Positions 32,427 to 44,359 of a stretch of DNA of 64,000 nucleotides are shown here, one piece after another (the first letter of the stretch is position 1; each line of letters opens with the position of its first letter). This DNA is from Roridomyces roridus (lineage: Eukaryota > Basidiomycota > Agaricomycetes > Agaricales > Mycenaceae). Position numbers and translations under genes: made by a program. The notes beneath the pieces were generated by a model. The model saw only the letters and a program-made list of their open reading frames with translations. It was not told the origin of the DNA and ran no database searches. The stretch is from assembly GCA_029378245.1 (NCBI GenBank), contig JARKIF010000022.1, positions 496,001-560,000 on the forward strand, given 5' to 3'.

Positions 32427-33940
32427 CTAGGTATCGCTGGTGGGCCACGATCCCGGCATCCGCATCTCCTCGAGCTCCTTCTCGCCAGCGGCATCCAGTT
32501 CCACGATCCTTGTCTTAATCGCTCGTTAGAAGTGAAATTAGGGTAGAAGAAATGCAGAATACCTGGGGTATAATCGAGCTGAAACTCAGAAGAGGATAGT
32601 TCATTGCGATGGCTGCGTCTTGTGTGTCGGGATCGAAGCCCTTGGCCGCGAGGAAATAGCGCACAAAAGCGGAATCTTGCCCATCGAGCCCGAGGCCATT
32701 CAATTTGAAGCTGAATTTGGGGGTGGGCAGGCCAAGGCTCTCCACCATGTTGATAGTCAATCGATGCCTACCGTCTATATCGAACGCCCAGAAGTAGCTG
32801 TCAGCTCCTGGGGGAAATATGAATTCTCGATGGCCGCTGTCTTGAATCCGCAGGGTGGGCCGGAGCAGGAAGAGGTATAACTCCCGTACTGGTACCGGTA
32901 GCTGCTGCTCCTGGACATCCGCTGTCATGAAGGTCCCGCGTAGAGTGAAGCCGTCCCACGGGTTCTCTATGCGACACTCGGCGTGGAGGCTTGTAATTAG
33001 GTTCAGCGTCAGCGAGTTTTTGCCTGCCAGAAGATTTACAAGATTAACTGCTTCGCGGTCTATTGATGGTTCGACTGACCCAGAATGCCGGGGAAGTTCT
33101 GACGAAGGTATGGCTCCTGTGCCACCAACCACGTTCTGACTTTGTATTCCTCTCGCTGGTTCAAACCAAGGAACATACTGAACTGACAATCGTCCTTGAC
33201 CTCCGAATATTCGCATCTGTGTGCGTCATCGATAATTCAGGTCAGTACAGGTTACATTCATTGAGAACGCACGCTGTCCATCCACGCAATTCATCAGTCC
33301 CGCCACAACCTTTCAGCTCAGTCACCAATTGCGATTTGTGCCAGTCCCGCCACACAAAGCTGAGATCTGAGGGGAAGTTGCTGGGGAAGGGGTAGGTGGC
33401 TAGATCGTCTTTGGCTTCGAGAGACGGTAAAATGACAGCGGCCGCTGTTCCGGGATGAGAAGTGAAGTGGCGCACATGGAAAGCAAGATCCTCGAATGCC
33501 AGTTTCTGCGTGAGTGTATCGACCAGATCAAATTGCGTGAGATTGATCGAATGAGCTCCTCGAAACCAGGGCCGTGGACGTGATATATTCAGAGCATTCG
33601 GAAATTCGATCTTTCCATTCCCGATGGTGAAACATAAGCGTCCGGATGATGGTCGGATCCAAGCCGAGGCTTGGAACGACAAGATGTGGTCTGGCTCTGT
33701 TTCAGAGAGATAGCGGCATGTTGTCTTAGGCAGGGTTGAGATGACTTGGTGACTGAGAATTGTAGAGAATACGGACGTAGAAGTCTTCATACTGGGTACA
33801 ATGAATAAGTTCTTAGCTATCGATAATATGACTGACCACTGACCACTACGAAATTGAGGTAGCGGGAAGCTAAGCGCGAGTGAGAATGCATTGACTGGAC
33901 TTGGGAAATTGCCATCATTTCTTGTAGGACAATGAGACAC
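32427..33940 (-). CDS. basidiomycete protein with TDELRGWTACVL motif
   Basis: Belongs to a family I recall only as uncharacterised basidiomycete proteins; no biochemical role is known to me. Exon 1 from 33940 reads SFPLPQFRSGQWSVI, WIRPSSGRLCFTIGNGKIEF, PSDLSFVWRDWHKSQLVTEL and GGTDELRGWTACVL. After a short intron (about 33242-33210) come GRLSVQYVPWFEPARG, REAVNLVNLLAGKNSLTLNL, REFIFPPGADSYFWAFDIDG and FDPDTQDAAIAMNYPLL. A last exon (about 32515-32427) ends RMPGSWPTSDT. Introns are short and GT..AG. The protein is soluble and beta-rich, about 450 residues. The N-terminus may be incomplete, because relatives usually start further upstream. Confidence 0.55.
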
Positions 33941-34992
33941 ATGTCACAGTCCAGGGCCCCACGCACCATCATGATAAACCAGCGCATTCAGGCCAGATGA
34001 ACAAATTAGCCCGAACAGTTGGGCGAAATGCGGATTCCTACATGATTATGTGAAAGTTCAAAGCCCAGGCGTAACTTGTGGAAGGACAGATCGCTTACCG
34101 AAATCGCTGGGCGTTCATAACCGTGTCCTTTACCTGAAACCAAGCATAAAAAAGCAGATCTCGGAAGCGGATATCCTCACCCGTCGAAACCGAGAGTCCT
34201 CCGAGACCCAGACCACCGCCGTCATCGGGTCTTGATGACCGAATATGCGTGCGCGGTACACCCTACGGGCTCCGACGACCTTGGGCTGCCTGTGTACAAC
34301 CCCTTGATCCGAAAGGCAATCCTCTCGAACATCGTCGTGTGTCTCTTCAACGAGCCGCAGATGGCCTAACTTCACCACTTCGAAATCTTTCGCCCATTCG
34401 GGCGTCGATCTGCGCGCAAAAGATTGAAAACTTCAGCAGGAGAGCAACATGATAACGACTCACGAGCCATTCCTGAGAGTGGACGCCTCCGTCTGGACAT
34501 GGTAACTGTTGAGAGTCACTATCGGGCCCTCCCCGGTCCCCCCACGACCACCTCGATTGCGGCCTCGTCCCCCTGCGCCGCCCGAGCCTCCTGTGATGGC
34601 TAAGGACCGTGTCTGAGATCTCGAGCAAACTCGCTCGCACCGTAGATGTTAATCATCTGGGATTCCCGGCTTGTACTTAGCATGCTCGTTCGAGGAGGAG
34701 GGGAGGAATAGTGTGTTGCCAGTGGTAGTGGACACCGGACAGAGTGTGGGAGGCGTGCACAGCTTCGACCAGAAGCACAGACCCTGGGCTATTATTGAAG
34801 GATCGGGTTTTCCCAAGAGACATACATCTGGCGCTTAAAATTGGGTCTAGAGGTACCCAAAAATCGATCATCTTATTTTTTGTTCATCCGGGTCTGACAT
34901 TGGGAGACAGAGTAACAAAAGCGCTCAGTAGAATTATGTAGGAGCAAACCAACGGCAAAATACATACAAACTTGTCCTCTTCTCTACGGAAT
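33941..34992. other. intergenic stretch, no confident gene
   Basis: A minus frame at 34378-34130 (VKLGHLRLVEETHDDVRED) and an overlapping plus frame are both open; neither has a supported start or splice sites. The 3' neighbour is the aldo-keto reductase, whose stop is at 34993. Confidence 0.3.
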
Positions 34993-36297
34993 CTATCCCC
35001 AATTCTCGAACCCAAGATCCACAGCTAATTCAATTAGCATCGCACACAGAGGGAACAAGACAAAGACACTCACGCCACGGCGGCATAATGAACCGCTTCT
35101 GCTTGCCTCCCTCGCCCGCGAGCTTATCCAACGCCTCCACATCCGCGTCTGTAAGCTTTTCGCGAGCGTCCAACGCTCCCTTGACGTTAGACACGATCCG
35201 CGACGGGGTGACTGACTTCGGGAGGGTCGGGATCGATTTCTTAACTGGGTTGGTTCGTTGAGCAAGATATGGATGGAGGATATGAAAGACGACGCACTGA
35301 GATACCCAATGAGCACGTCTGCTGGCGCAAGCCCATGCTTCTTCGCAATCTCGACCACGACCTCGTCCTCCAAAACGCTCTGATCACCGGAACCAAGAGG
35401 CGAATACGCCTCCGCGCGTACACCAAACTCGCTCATCCGTTTCACCAACGCATGCTGTGGGTTGTAAACGTGCAACTCGAGCTGGTTGATCGACGGAATG
35501 ATCTTGGTCTCGACGATATCGTCAGGGAAAGTTTCTCCGGGGTAGCGCGCGCGGAGGACGTCGAGGGGGAGGATTTTCTTGAGGTTCTTCTCGGAGAAGT
35601 TGGAGATGCCGATTGAGCGCACTTTTCCGGAAGCGACGAGGGCTTCCATTTGGGTCCAGGTGCGTCGGAGGTCCCAGTCGTGGTCAATGTCACGCACGCC
35701 AGAGGAGAGGAGCGGGATGAGTGGGCCGTTCTTGGGGTCGGTGGAGTTCATCGCGATGGGCCAGTGGATGAGGTAGACTGCGGGTGGGTGAATGAGTACA
35801 AGGAGTCGTGCAGGAAGGTGCAGGGAGACGCACGATCGAGGTAATCAGTGCCGAGCTGAGCCAGGGTATCGTCGAGCGCTGCCTCGACCTTCTTGTGCCA
35901 CGTTCCCCAGAGCTTGCTAGTGATCTTGCGAGAGTTTAGCAAACAAATAGAGCGGAATCTCTTCACGACGCACGAAGACTTCAGACCGGTCCTTCCCCGA
36001 CGCCTTGATACCCCGCCCTACATCCGCCTCGTTCCCATACCCCCACGCACAATCGAGATGTGTGGAACCCGTCTGGGTGAGGTGAGTCTCCACAGCCTTG
36101 CTAACGGTGTCAGGGCCCGACTTCCACGTTCCTGTGAGGTGTTATCAGGGCCATCGCCGATTCGCGAGATCGCCACCCGAATTGCACTGACCGAGCCCGA
36201 TAAGCGGGATATCGACTTTCTGATGCCCGCCGATGAGGAATTCTTTGCCGTTCTCGAGAACGAGCTTGCTGTTGAGAGGGACGGTAGGGACGGACAT
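34993..36297 (-). CDS. aldo-keto reductase, complete
   Basis: Cytosolic NADPH-dependent carbonyl/aldehyde reductase of the AKR superfamily. Start MSVPTVPLNSKLVLENG at 36297; about six or seven exons with GT..AG introns. The catalytic tetrad is visible: Asp and Tyr in HLDCAWGYGNEADVG, Lys in ITSKLWGTWHKKVE, and His in LDLYLIHWPIAMNS (across an intron). Further family motifs: VRSIGISNFSEKNLKKIL, IIPSINQLELHVYNPQ, and the cofactor region SIPTLPKSVTPSRIVSNVK. The end FIMPPWPVDLGFENWG is formed by splicing the last intron (about 35074-35024), with the stop at 34993-34995. All joins keep the frame and no lesion was seen, so this is probably the best intact host gene of the window. Substrate cannot be read from sequence. 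Confidence 0.8.
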
Positions 36298-36479
36298 GGT
36301 GGGGCGGAAGAAAGAGTGAGCGAGCAAATCACGCGTGATCAATTGTTGTGATGACGCCGGGCCGCTGCTCCGGAGCGGTCCGGTTGAAGTCTGATTTTGC
36401 TGCTTGGGTCAAAAGACTTTGGCACAAAGACCTCGATATTGCCCCGCGGTTCTGGCAGCAAACTACGTGAGATGGGAGA

Positions 36480-37650
36480 GCCTGAGGGAAATACTCTAGC
36501 TACTGGCACTGCACAGATCCAGAGTTTGCTTTGAAAACGACAGTGGCAGGGCGCTCGATGTGGTTTGATTCCACCTGCGAACCATCACACCGGCCTCGAC
36601 ATCTGTTTAGTACCAACTCAGTTCAAACTGGACAGAAATCTCGGCTATTCATCTGGGACGTGTTCTTAGCTGGTATAATGCCCGTTGCATCCTGGAATGG
36701 CTTAAGGTGCATGAAATTCCCCATCCTGACTCACTGCTGAGCCAAACCCTCAGACCTGTTGTAGGATTTATCCGCACAGTCCTATTTGTTTCCCCGGGTT
36801 GAAATCCATTTCCCCCGTTACACGGTTACCATTTTCAACTTCTCATGCATTTCACATCATACATCCCAACTCCCTTGTTTCCATGAACATTAAACGCTAT
36901 CTATTTCACAATCCCATTGCCATAGATACAGCCATGTATGTATTTAAGCAGTAGGTACTTGGTGAATATACCTTACTACTTTCTTCCCTCACAAAAAGAC
37001 CTGCTTTGAAGGGCCATTGCTTGCGCATGGCAATCCGAGTCTGGGTGTTTAATCTGGGACCACACTGGGACACAGGCTCAACAAAGGTGAAACCACCGAG
37101 TGTAAGTCGGCGGGGTAGGTGGACGAGAAACGGTAAAGCTGAGAGCGCGACCAAAGCACAACTTTGTGCAGACATTGGGAATTCACGGGTGCGTGCGTGG
37201 TAGTGAGAAGCAAGAGGTGTCAACGGAACTGTCATCGGCTGTCAAACAGATTCAATCCGGGCCAGGCTCCGTTCCGTTTCCGTTGACATGTTGTTGACCG
37301 TCGGCAAACCATCGGTGGAGATCGTAACAGATCCATGCGCAGAGAGTAAGAGCAAATGACTGAGAGGCTCCCAAAAAGAGCCAAAAGATCCCTATAATTA
37401 CCATAAATAGAAATCAAACTCCCGCACGACATTGACGTCATCGAAAAAAATGGACCCCATTCTCGCGGGAAACGGGCCGATAAGACCGAGCTTAAAAATA
37501 AATTTTTAAGACTCGGAACCTCGCCTGCATGTCCTTCCGAGTTGGTTCGACGCTGGAGGTTGAGCATGTCAGCTTGGGAAGCCGATAAAAATTTCACTCT
37601 TCTTCGCCGCTCCCAATGACCACCGGAGTGGAAACAAATATCGAGGTACG
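36480..37650 (+). pseudogene. second copy of the NACHT gene 3' end, split
   Basis: 36609-36757 matches 54945-55080 (shared CAACTCAGTTCAAACTGGAC) and still reads SSNWTEISAIHLGRVLSWYN and ARCILEWLK. 37505-37640 matches 55080-55205 (CTGCATGTCCTYCCGA and ACCGGAGTGGAAAC). Between them, about 36758-37504, is unrelated sequence of about 750 bp, an insertion without clear ends or recognised coding. The fragment looks like debris of a duplicated NLR locus. Confidence 0.5.
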
Positions 37651-37760
37651 AGATTATTGTGTCTGTCTATGAGAGACTAATGCAGAGGCTCACTGGCTCA
37701 ATTTCAGTGTCCGGGGGTCAATATTCTGAGTCGGGTGCTTCATAATACTATCAACTGCAC

Positions 37761-38142
37761 TGTCAGCACCTAGGGCTAAGTCGGGTTCTAGTCGGCAATG
37801 GTCGGGTTCTAGTTGGCAACGAACGGGGCGACCGAGCGAAGAGCAGAAGACGAGACTCAAGAGGTAGAGCAAGCCGTAGGGAGAATAGACAAGATTTGTC
37901 TACAGTACTGAGACTGTAAACGGGTATATATAATACATGATCGAATTAGGTACGAGGGGTAGGGGGTAGGAGCAGGGGTGATCACGACAAGTAGGGGTTT
38001 AAATGCAGGGGAGAGTGGAGTACCAAGTAGGGGTTGAGACAAGACCCGGCCGATCAGTGATGATCACTGATTAGGGTATTGATGGTTGATGATTGATCGG
38101 GTTACAACCCGTCGGGTTGTTGCCTGGGGTCATATCATGACA
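37761..38142 (-). mobile_element. solo LTR, 5-bp TSD TGCAC
   Basis: 382 bp, with TGTCAGCACC at the left and CATATCATGACA at the right; read on the minus strand it starts TGTCATGATATGACC and ends GGTGCTGACA. Flanked by TGCAC (37756-37760, 38143-38147). The start resembles LTRs of basidiomycete Ty1/copia elements, which is inference. No internal coding region remains, so it arose by LTR-LTR recombination. Confidence 0.75.
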
Positions 38143-38378
38143 TGCACTGCGACTTAGTCCAAATACCTGGAGGCTGGAAGGCTGGAACAGACGAAGATGA
38201 GAGCGGTCCGCGATGAAGGAGACAATCGTCTGGATACCTCAGTACATCCAATACCGCCACCGGTATGAGAGGACGACGTCGAGAACCGAGGTGGCGCAAG
38301 GCGAGGATCTGGCAACAGAAACTTCAGTTGCAACCATGACTCAGATTAAAATATGACTTCAATAACTTAAGTCCCAAC

Positions 38379-38520
38379 TAGGGAGCGGCACGAGTATCGA
38401 GTGCTGCGAATACTCGCGGCATTTCACTCGCGAGTACGAGTATTCATATCGAGTGGTGGTGGCTGTGCTACTCGTGCGAGTATTGGTTTCCAAGAACCTT
38501 GGTATTCACAAATATTCGCC
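38379..38520 (+). repeat. one-ended hAT-like word array (CGAGTA family)
   Basis: It starts TAGGGAGCGGCACGAGTATC, like the hAT-like termini elsewhere in the window, followed by a degenerate array of ACTCGCGAGTACGAGTATT-type words. Downstream (to about 38700) sequence resembles the core of MITE C (CGGCATCACTC.GC). No matching right end was found within 1 kb, so it is probably truncated. Confidence 0.5.
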
Positions 38521-39673
38521 TGGCTACCGTAAGCTCACGGAACAGACCCAGATAGGCAATTTTATCACCGGCATCACTCAGCATCACTCAGCATGCCGGC
38601 ACATGACAATCACTCTGGAATGTATGTCTATTCCTGTACAGAATTCAATTTACCTATCAGTCACTACCTGTCCATTGTCTGTGACCATTTGAATTCACTT
38701 TTGATGGACTGCTCATTGGATGACCAATGACTGGAGAAACACTACTTGTCAGTTAGCTTTCAAGGGAGTGGGATTCAAAAATTCCACTGCCTTTTGGTGC
38801 TGAAGTCCCGGGCTATTGAGTGCATAAGGCCGAAAGGACAGAGCTTTCTTCCCCTGAACATAGCCATGCCTGTAGGTTTTCTTGGTTTGACCTGGCTCTA
38901 GGGGATTCAAATTGCCCTCTGGGATTCTATCTTGAAGACTTGAATTCTGCAGAGTGGTAGACACAGATGGCACCCAGGAGTGTCCCTGCCGGCGTTGTCC
39001 CGTGGATCCAGATTGCCGTGATGAACCTGTTTGGCTCATTACAGTGTACTGTGGGGTGCTATGGGGTTGCTAGAGGCTGTCTGGGGTGTCTAGATGTCCT
39101 GGGATGGTGGAGGGAGCGGGAGAAAGGCTTATCGATGGATTGTAATCGTTATCAATTCGTTATCAAAGCTACGTTACAGCCCTACATATGGTGGGAATTT
39201 GCCATCAAAATTGATAGCGCAATGTCCCGCTTAGCTGCGACCGATTACCCCAGACCCTTATGACAGGGTTCCCTTTGGGATGTGATAAGGGTCTGGTGCC
39301 GAGACTACAAGAAGATCAACAATATTATACACACTATTGGATATGGTGATGACGCTGACGGTGAACTAACACTCAAAACCCAACACAAAAGTGAGGGCGG
39401 GAACGTATAGAACAAGGACGGCTTGTTTGTGCGAGGAGAGCTTCTCAGTGACAGGATACTTTGAGTCTGACTTCGGCGACGACAACGGCAACTGTGATCC
39501 AAGCGAGTATAGCAGCGAGACGGGTAGGCTCGAGCTGAACTATAATCCAAAATCCAACCAAAACTCTCAACACAAACTCAAAACCCAACCAGATGCTCAA
39601 TCCCAATCCAAACCAGATCCAACCAAAAGCAAAATCACAAGGACGTGAGTCCGAGGAGGTAGACCGGAGCCGG

Positions 39674-41050
39674 TCTGTCTATGAACAAGTGTCGATAGAC
39701 AGACCGGTCGATCTGAGTTTGAATTCGGGGTGCTCCCGATCAATGATTAATTTAACCATAAAAGGCTATTCGGCAGTTCGGCAAAGACACATGTAAACAC
39801 TGTCCTTTGCCCTCCGCTATCCTCTACGCTCTCCTCCCATGCCTTTCTTCCCGCGGCGGACTCCCAGACGGCGCTCAAGACCTGCCAGCTCTGCTTGTAC
39901 ACCATACCCTCACATCCGCATATCTGGCCTGGTCAACAAGACGAAGATGCAGCAAAAACCTCGACGGAGCGCAGCGGTCTACTGAGAGTAGACGCCGGAG
40001 ATGAGAGAGGCTGAAGGGTTGGGTCAAGGTGCGTGGCAGTCTTCCTCCTCTTCTAGAGCCTCATTCTATGGACAGTAGTGCGTGGTCGCCGCCACAGTGA
40101 CCGACACCCGCCACCCGCATCCACCACCCATATGATTCTATGCAGTTTTGCCGCTCGCTACACCGCTGTTCACCAGGCTACCAAGGTCATCGCCTGGAGT
40201 CGGAAGTCTGGGGGCGTAAGGTGGACCGTGGACGAGGGTGTGTCCCACTTCGGCGTGTCTTCCGTAACCACATTGTCGGCCTCTCGTCGGCCTCTCGTCT
40301 TCTCCGTGACGTTAATGCCGCTCATCTTGTGCAACGCTCGAGTCTCAGTGCTTTGCGCTGAGGTTGGAAGGTCAAAGCGACGGCGCGACGCGAGTGTAGG
40401 CAGTACCTGCTTTTGAGCTATCTAGCTGCCATCATGGGCTGTCCTACGGCTTCCCCGAGTTGTCAGGTAGTCTGCGATTGGGCCGATGGCGAGTCGAGAG
40501 CCAGGATACTGGTGTGAAAGCGAGGTGCGGAATCGAGCTTGATTAGCGGCCCATAGCGCCCGTCAAGGTGATAGAGTGGCGGCCACTCGTTTCTGAGGCA
40601 ACGGAAGGCCTCACAGAGGTTCTTCAGCGACGTTTTGAGGGGTAGCGGACAGAGGAGACTCGAGAAAAGGCAGGAAAGCAAAATTGCCATTTTGGGAATG
40701 CGTCCAAAAAAAAAGTGATGATTGACATTATTTACGGGAACTGCTGTAAGACTCGGAACACCAACAGTACACCGTACCTTGGCCGTACCTGTACTTTGTA
40801 CTTCTTTCAAATGAGTATGGTTACTGGTAATCATGGTATCTTGATCTATGTATACAACTAGCCAAGATGATTCAGAGGGTTAGCTCGTCGAAGACGGTGG
40901 CAGCACACCAAAGACGAGCGGTATCCATCTGTGCCGGAGTGCCGAATAGCCTTTTATGGTTAAATGAATCATTGATCGGGAGCACCCCGAATTCAAACTC
41001 AGATCAACCAGCCTGTCTATCGACAGTGAAGCTTTCAATCCGACAGGCTG
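39674..41050. mobile_element. foldback element with ~105-bp inverted repeats
   Basis: The arms at about 39674-39776 and 40939-41050 (reversed) share CTGAGTTTGAATTCGGGGTG, CTCCCGATCAATGATT and TTTAACCATAAAAGGCTATT, at roughly 90 percent identity by eye. Each arm also contains its own small hairpin (GTCTGTC...GATAGACAG). The 1.15-kb interior holds only short ORFs; nothing recognised. The ends and target duplication could not be fixed. Confidence 0.6.
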
Positions 41051-41198
41051 GATTCGAGCCTAGGGCGTAGGGGGTGTTCAGACAAAAGATAGATATGAGC
41101 AGAATGACCCGTGCCGGGTGCTTGTTAAATTAGAGTACAGAATCAAGTCCTTTTATACATGCAGCAAGCCAAAATCTAAATAAGTATAAGTCCCCTCA

Positions 41199-42540
41199 CA
41201 CCGGGGGCAAAGTCCGACGCATGTTGTTCTGACATGCCTCGTTCGCATGTCTCGACGCATGTCGCATAGTGATGTTCAGGGCCCGGCTTGGCCTGGATAC
41301 CCGGGCATGGGCCCGGCTTGGAGCGGCTCGGGCTCCACATTTCCCGAGCCCAAGCTCAAGCCCTCCCAGGCCGAGCCCAAGCCGAAGACCCGGGCTTGAG
41401 CCCAGGCATATTAGTCAGGCGAGATCAAGGCGTACTCCTCACCGTTTGAAGATCACCGGCTCGCGGGGTTATAAAGTAGTATGAGCCAGCAATGAGCCAG
41501 ACTCAGCCGGGGAGCGCCTCAAGGAACTACGATGAATGTGCTTGTGCGTGGTCGAGGTCAAGAGTGGCATGACGTGGAAGCCGAAGGGGCAACTGATTGG
41601 CGATTGATCACACTTGATGCGGCCGAAAACTACCGTGTTCAATCGACACCCCGAAGAATGGGTGGCATGTGCCGTAAGTCAAAAAGTATTACATGTCAAG
41701 CCCGGGCTTGGTGGGCTCAGTCGGGCCTGACATTTCTCAAGCCTGAGCCCTGAGCCCGGCAAGGCCTAGCAGTGGGCTGGGCCCGGCTTACCGATACCTG
41801 GGCTCGGCAAGGCCCGGCTTCCGGGCTCAGGCCGAGCCCTGAACATCACTAATGTCGCAACGCATGATCTGAAAGTACAAGGGCAGTCACATACCAAATG
41901 CTAAGACTGCCGCAGTGATCCGGAACTTTTGATCGGGACTGGATCATGATTTACAATCCACTAAGTATCATTCTGGTTCTAGTTCGAGGATTGCCTGGTG
42001 AAATGTGGTCGAATGTGCGAGTAACTCGAACGGGGAGAAGATAGACCCGTTGGATTTCGGCATGCCACCCGGGAGTCTTCTGTAGCTGATGGTATAACAC
42101 CTCTCTCGGGCTACTTTGTATTGACTTCGTAGGCTGGCGGCTGCTTGGAACCGAAAATTCAAAGCTGGGCTTCTTATTCCGCAACAGGTGAGAGCTTACC
42201 CACACCGTTCACCACCTATCCACTTGGAAATAAGGCCAGGGGCCGCCAGTGGTTGGGTGGAACATAACCAGGAAACCTCGACTGTTTCTTCAACCAGACA
42301 CCAACAGCCTCAATCAAGTCTGAGGCCTGAGGCTCTTCTGGGGGCATACTCAGCAGTACACATCAAAAACTATGTCGATGCATGTACACGGCCCACTGAT
42401 CCCACCAAATAGCCACTCGTCACATTCATGCTGAGCAACTTGGGAACAAGGGATCATCCGGGAGATTTTAAGAACGACATGCCTCGACACATGCGTACGA
42501 GGCATGTCAAAAGGACATGCGTCGGACTTTGTCCCCGGTG
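41199..42540. mobile_element. CACTA-like element, TSD TCA
   Basis: 1,342 bp. TIRs of about 65 bp start CACCGGGGGCAAAGTCCGAC (left) and CACCGGGGACAAAGTCCGAC (right, reversed). They contain repeated GCATGT words (subterminal repeats). Flanked by TCA (41196-41198, 42541-42543). CAC-starting termini with a 3-bp duplication and subterminal repeats fit CACTA. A hAT-like MITE (41267-41851) sits inside. The remaining 750 bp codes for nothing recognised. Confidence 0.75.
41267..41851. mobile_element. hAT-like MITE B (CCCGGGC/GGCTTG words), 8-bp TSD
   Basis: 585 bp nested in the left TIR of the CACTA-like element, flanked by ATGTCGCA (41259-41266, 41852-41859). TIRs TAGTGATGTTCAGGGC match perfectly in reverse at the right end. 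Both ends are degenerate arrays of CCCGGGC, GGCTTGG and GAGCCC (41275-41410 and 41695-41835). Core non-coding. Confidence 0.85.
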
Positions 42541-42543
42541 TCA

Positions 42544-42878
42544 ACCACTTCCTCTATTCGGAAATATCCCCACGGCCGCACAACCATCCCAGCTAGCTTG
42601 GTAAGTCGGACTCGAGATGTCCCGGCCGGAGATTGATCCCGCGGTTCAATTTGTATTCCCGCCGCTGCTTGTGAGCTTGTTTCATCCTTTTCTACTGAAC
42701 GAAAGCACCAACTTCTGATATCCAAAATGAAGCTAGAATGCCCGTCTCGAAGACTAGAAGCACCACTCTGATGCTGGCGTTCAATCCAAAACCAAGAACA
42801 ATGAATTTCAAATTCCGCCGTTGGGAACCAATCAATGATGTGCTTTCGTGCCCGCACACCATTAGTGGTGATGGGCAC
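42544..42878 (-). pseudogene. unrecognised gene fragment cut by the CACTA-like element
   Basis: The minus frame reads VRARKHIIDWFPTAEFEIH, then SSFILDIRSWCFRSVEKDE and LAGMVVRPWGYFRIEEVV, and hits the CACTA-like element at 42540. Removing the element with one TGA (TCA on the plus strand) extends the frame into EGTYTYLDFGLLHV and a stop (about 41196-41150). The N-terminal side (above 42878) is uncertain. No family recognised. Confidence 0.4.
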
Positions 42879-44094
42879 GGCCTTGTTAGCTGATGGTGTT
42901 TGATCATGTTTTCAATATGATGGCTCCCAGCCAAAACTGGTGTGTGATTTCGCAACATGTTTTCCCGGCCGGCCACTTCTCGGCATCTCATCGGCTGGGT
43001 ACGGCAAGTCATTTTGGACTGTTATCTAGGGATCCTTGTAACCGATAAGGAAAATATGATCATATGCATGTGTTGATGGGCATAACTCAGCATAAAATAA
43101 CTTTCTCGCAAAACCCCTACAAGGTTCCCTGCCCACATGAGCATAAACCTGCTTGACAATGACGCCGGCACATCAGCCGCCGTCAATTCTGTTAAAAATG
43201 TGTTTTGTTGTTGGCGCGTCACTGTGCGTGACATAGTGTGACATCTCGCTTGGCGGCTCTGGAGAGTGGAAAGTCTGGCAAAAAATATACATAGAGGTCA
43301 TATAGATACTATAGAGTAGATCTGCATGTAAACTGAAGCTGCCTTGAATCTCAGGAGGAGGGACTGAAACAGGCTGGTGACGAGCAATGATGTGGCTGTG
43401 ACATTTCCCATCAGGCCATCACTTTAACCGCTCTTCCCCGTCACCACCATTAGTGAGCACACCCCGTGACACTTCTAGACCGAGGCCAGATGCACGGCTT
43501 GATGCCGACACACCTTTCATGTCTAATCAAACTGTCTCCCTGCCGCCGAACCCTTTGAGACGCCCCCAACATCTCAGAATCTAATTCTCAAGCAAATGGG
43601 TGCAACACAACTCTAATCCCGAGTATACTAGTATAGTGTTCACTTCCTGAGGATGCCATGTGGGCGATCAGTATTTGATCTCCCATCAGCCGATGATCCG
43701 TGGACACCATATTGATGTGTGCACGTCGGCAACACTTGATGTGATCGGCATCACATCATTCTAAATTCTCGGCGACTTGGTAACAACCTTCCCACTCACA
43801 GCCTTTCAATCAAAATGGGATTTTTGATAAGGATTGTCCACCAGTGGGCTACGGAGGGTTCAAACTCAGCTCCCAACTGTGAGAACTTGCCGGCTAGGCA
43901 ATGATAAAGATATGTGTCAGGACCTTCAGCCCAATTTGGTGGCTGTGCAGACAATCAAGCTAGGATTCATCCCCCCAAACGTCGCATGTACCCATGACTG
44001 TCCGCCTCCGCTGAGTACAGAACAAAGCTTTGAAAGTGAGTGGATTAGACCATAAGCTGGGAATTTAACCGCGCAAATTCCCCAGGCTTATCAA

Positions 44095-44359
44095 TGGGAG
44101 CTCATCTCTGCAGAGTGAAATTCAATTTCAACAACCAGAAGTGTACCCGCAAAATACCAGAGGGCTTTGTGAAAAATTGGAGGCTCCAGAGTGAAAGGAA
44201 AAATGAGCTGATGGGAGCTGTCAAAATCAGTGATTGTGGCCGCAAAAAGGAAATGCACAGCCGCCACAATCAAAAGTTGTAATGACTCTAAAAAGTTGCC
44301 CAACTTCTGGCCTGACCGAATTTTAAAAGAACGAGAACTTAGCAAGTAAGTTCTCGTAA
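44095..44359 (+). mobile_element. 3' end of a Helitron-like element, copy 1
   Basis: Related to 53110-53308. Both contain GCTGTCAAAAT, GATTGTRGCCGCAAAAAGGA and GAATTTTAAAAGAA, and end in a hairpin (arms GAGAACTTA and TAAGTTCTC around GCAAG) followed by GTAA. The next base is T (44360), as expected for insertion between A and T. The 5' end of this copy was not located. Confidence 0.5.
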
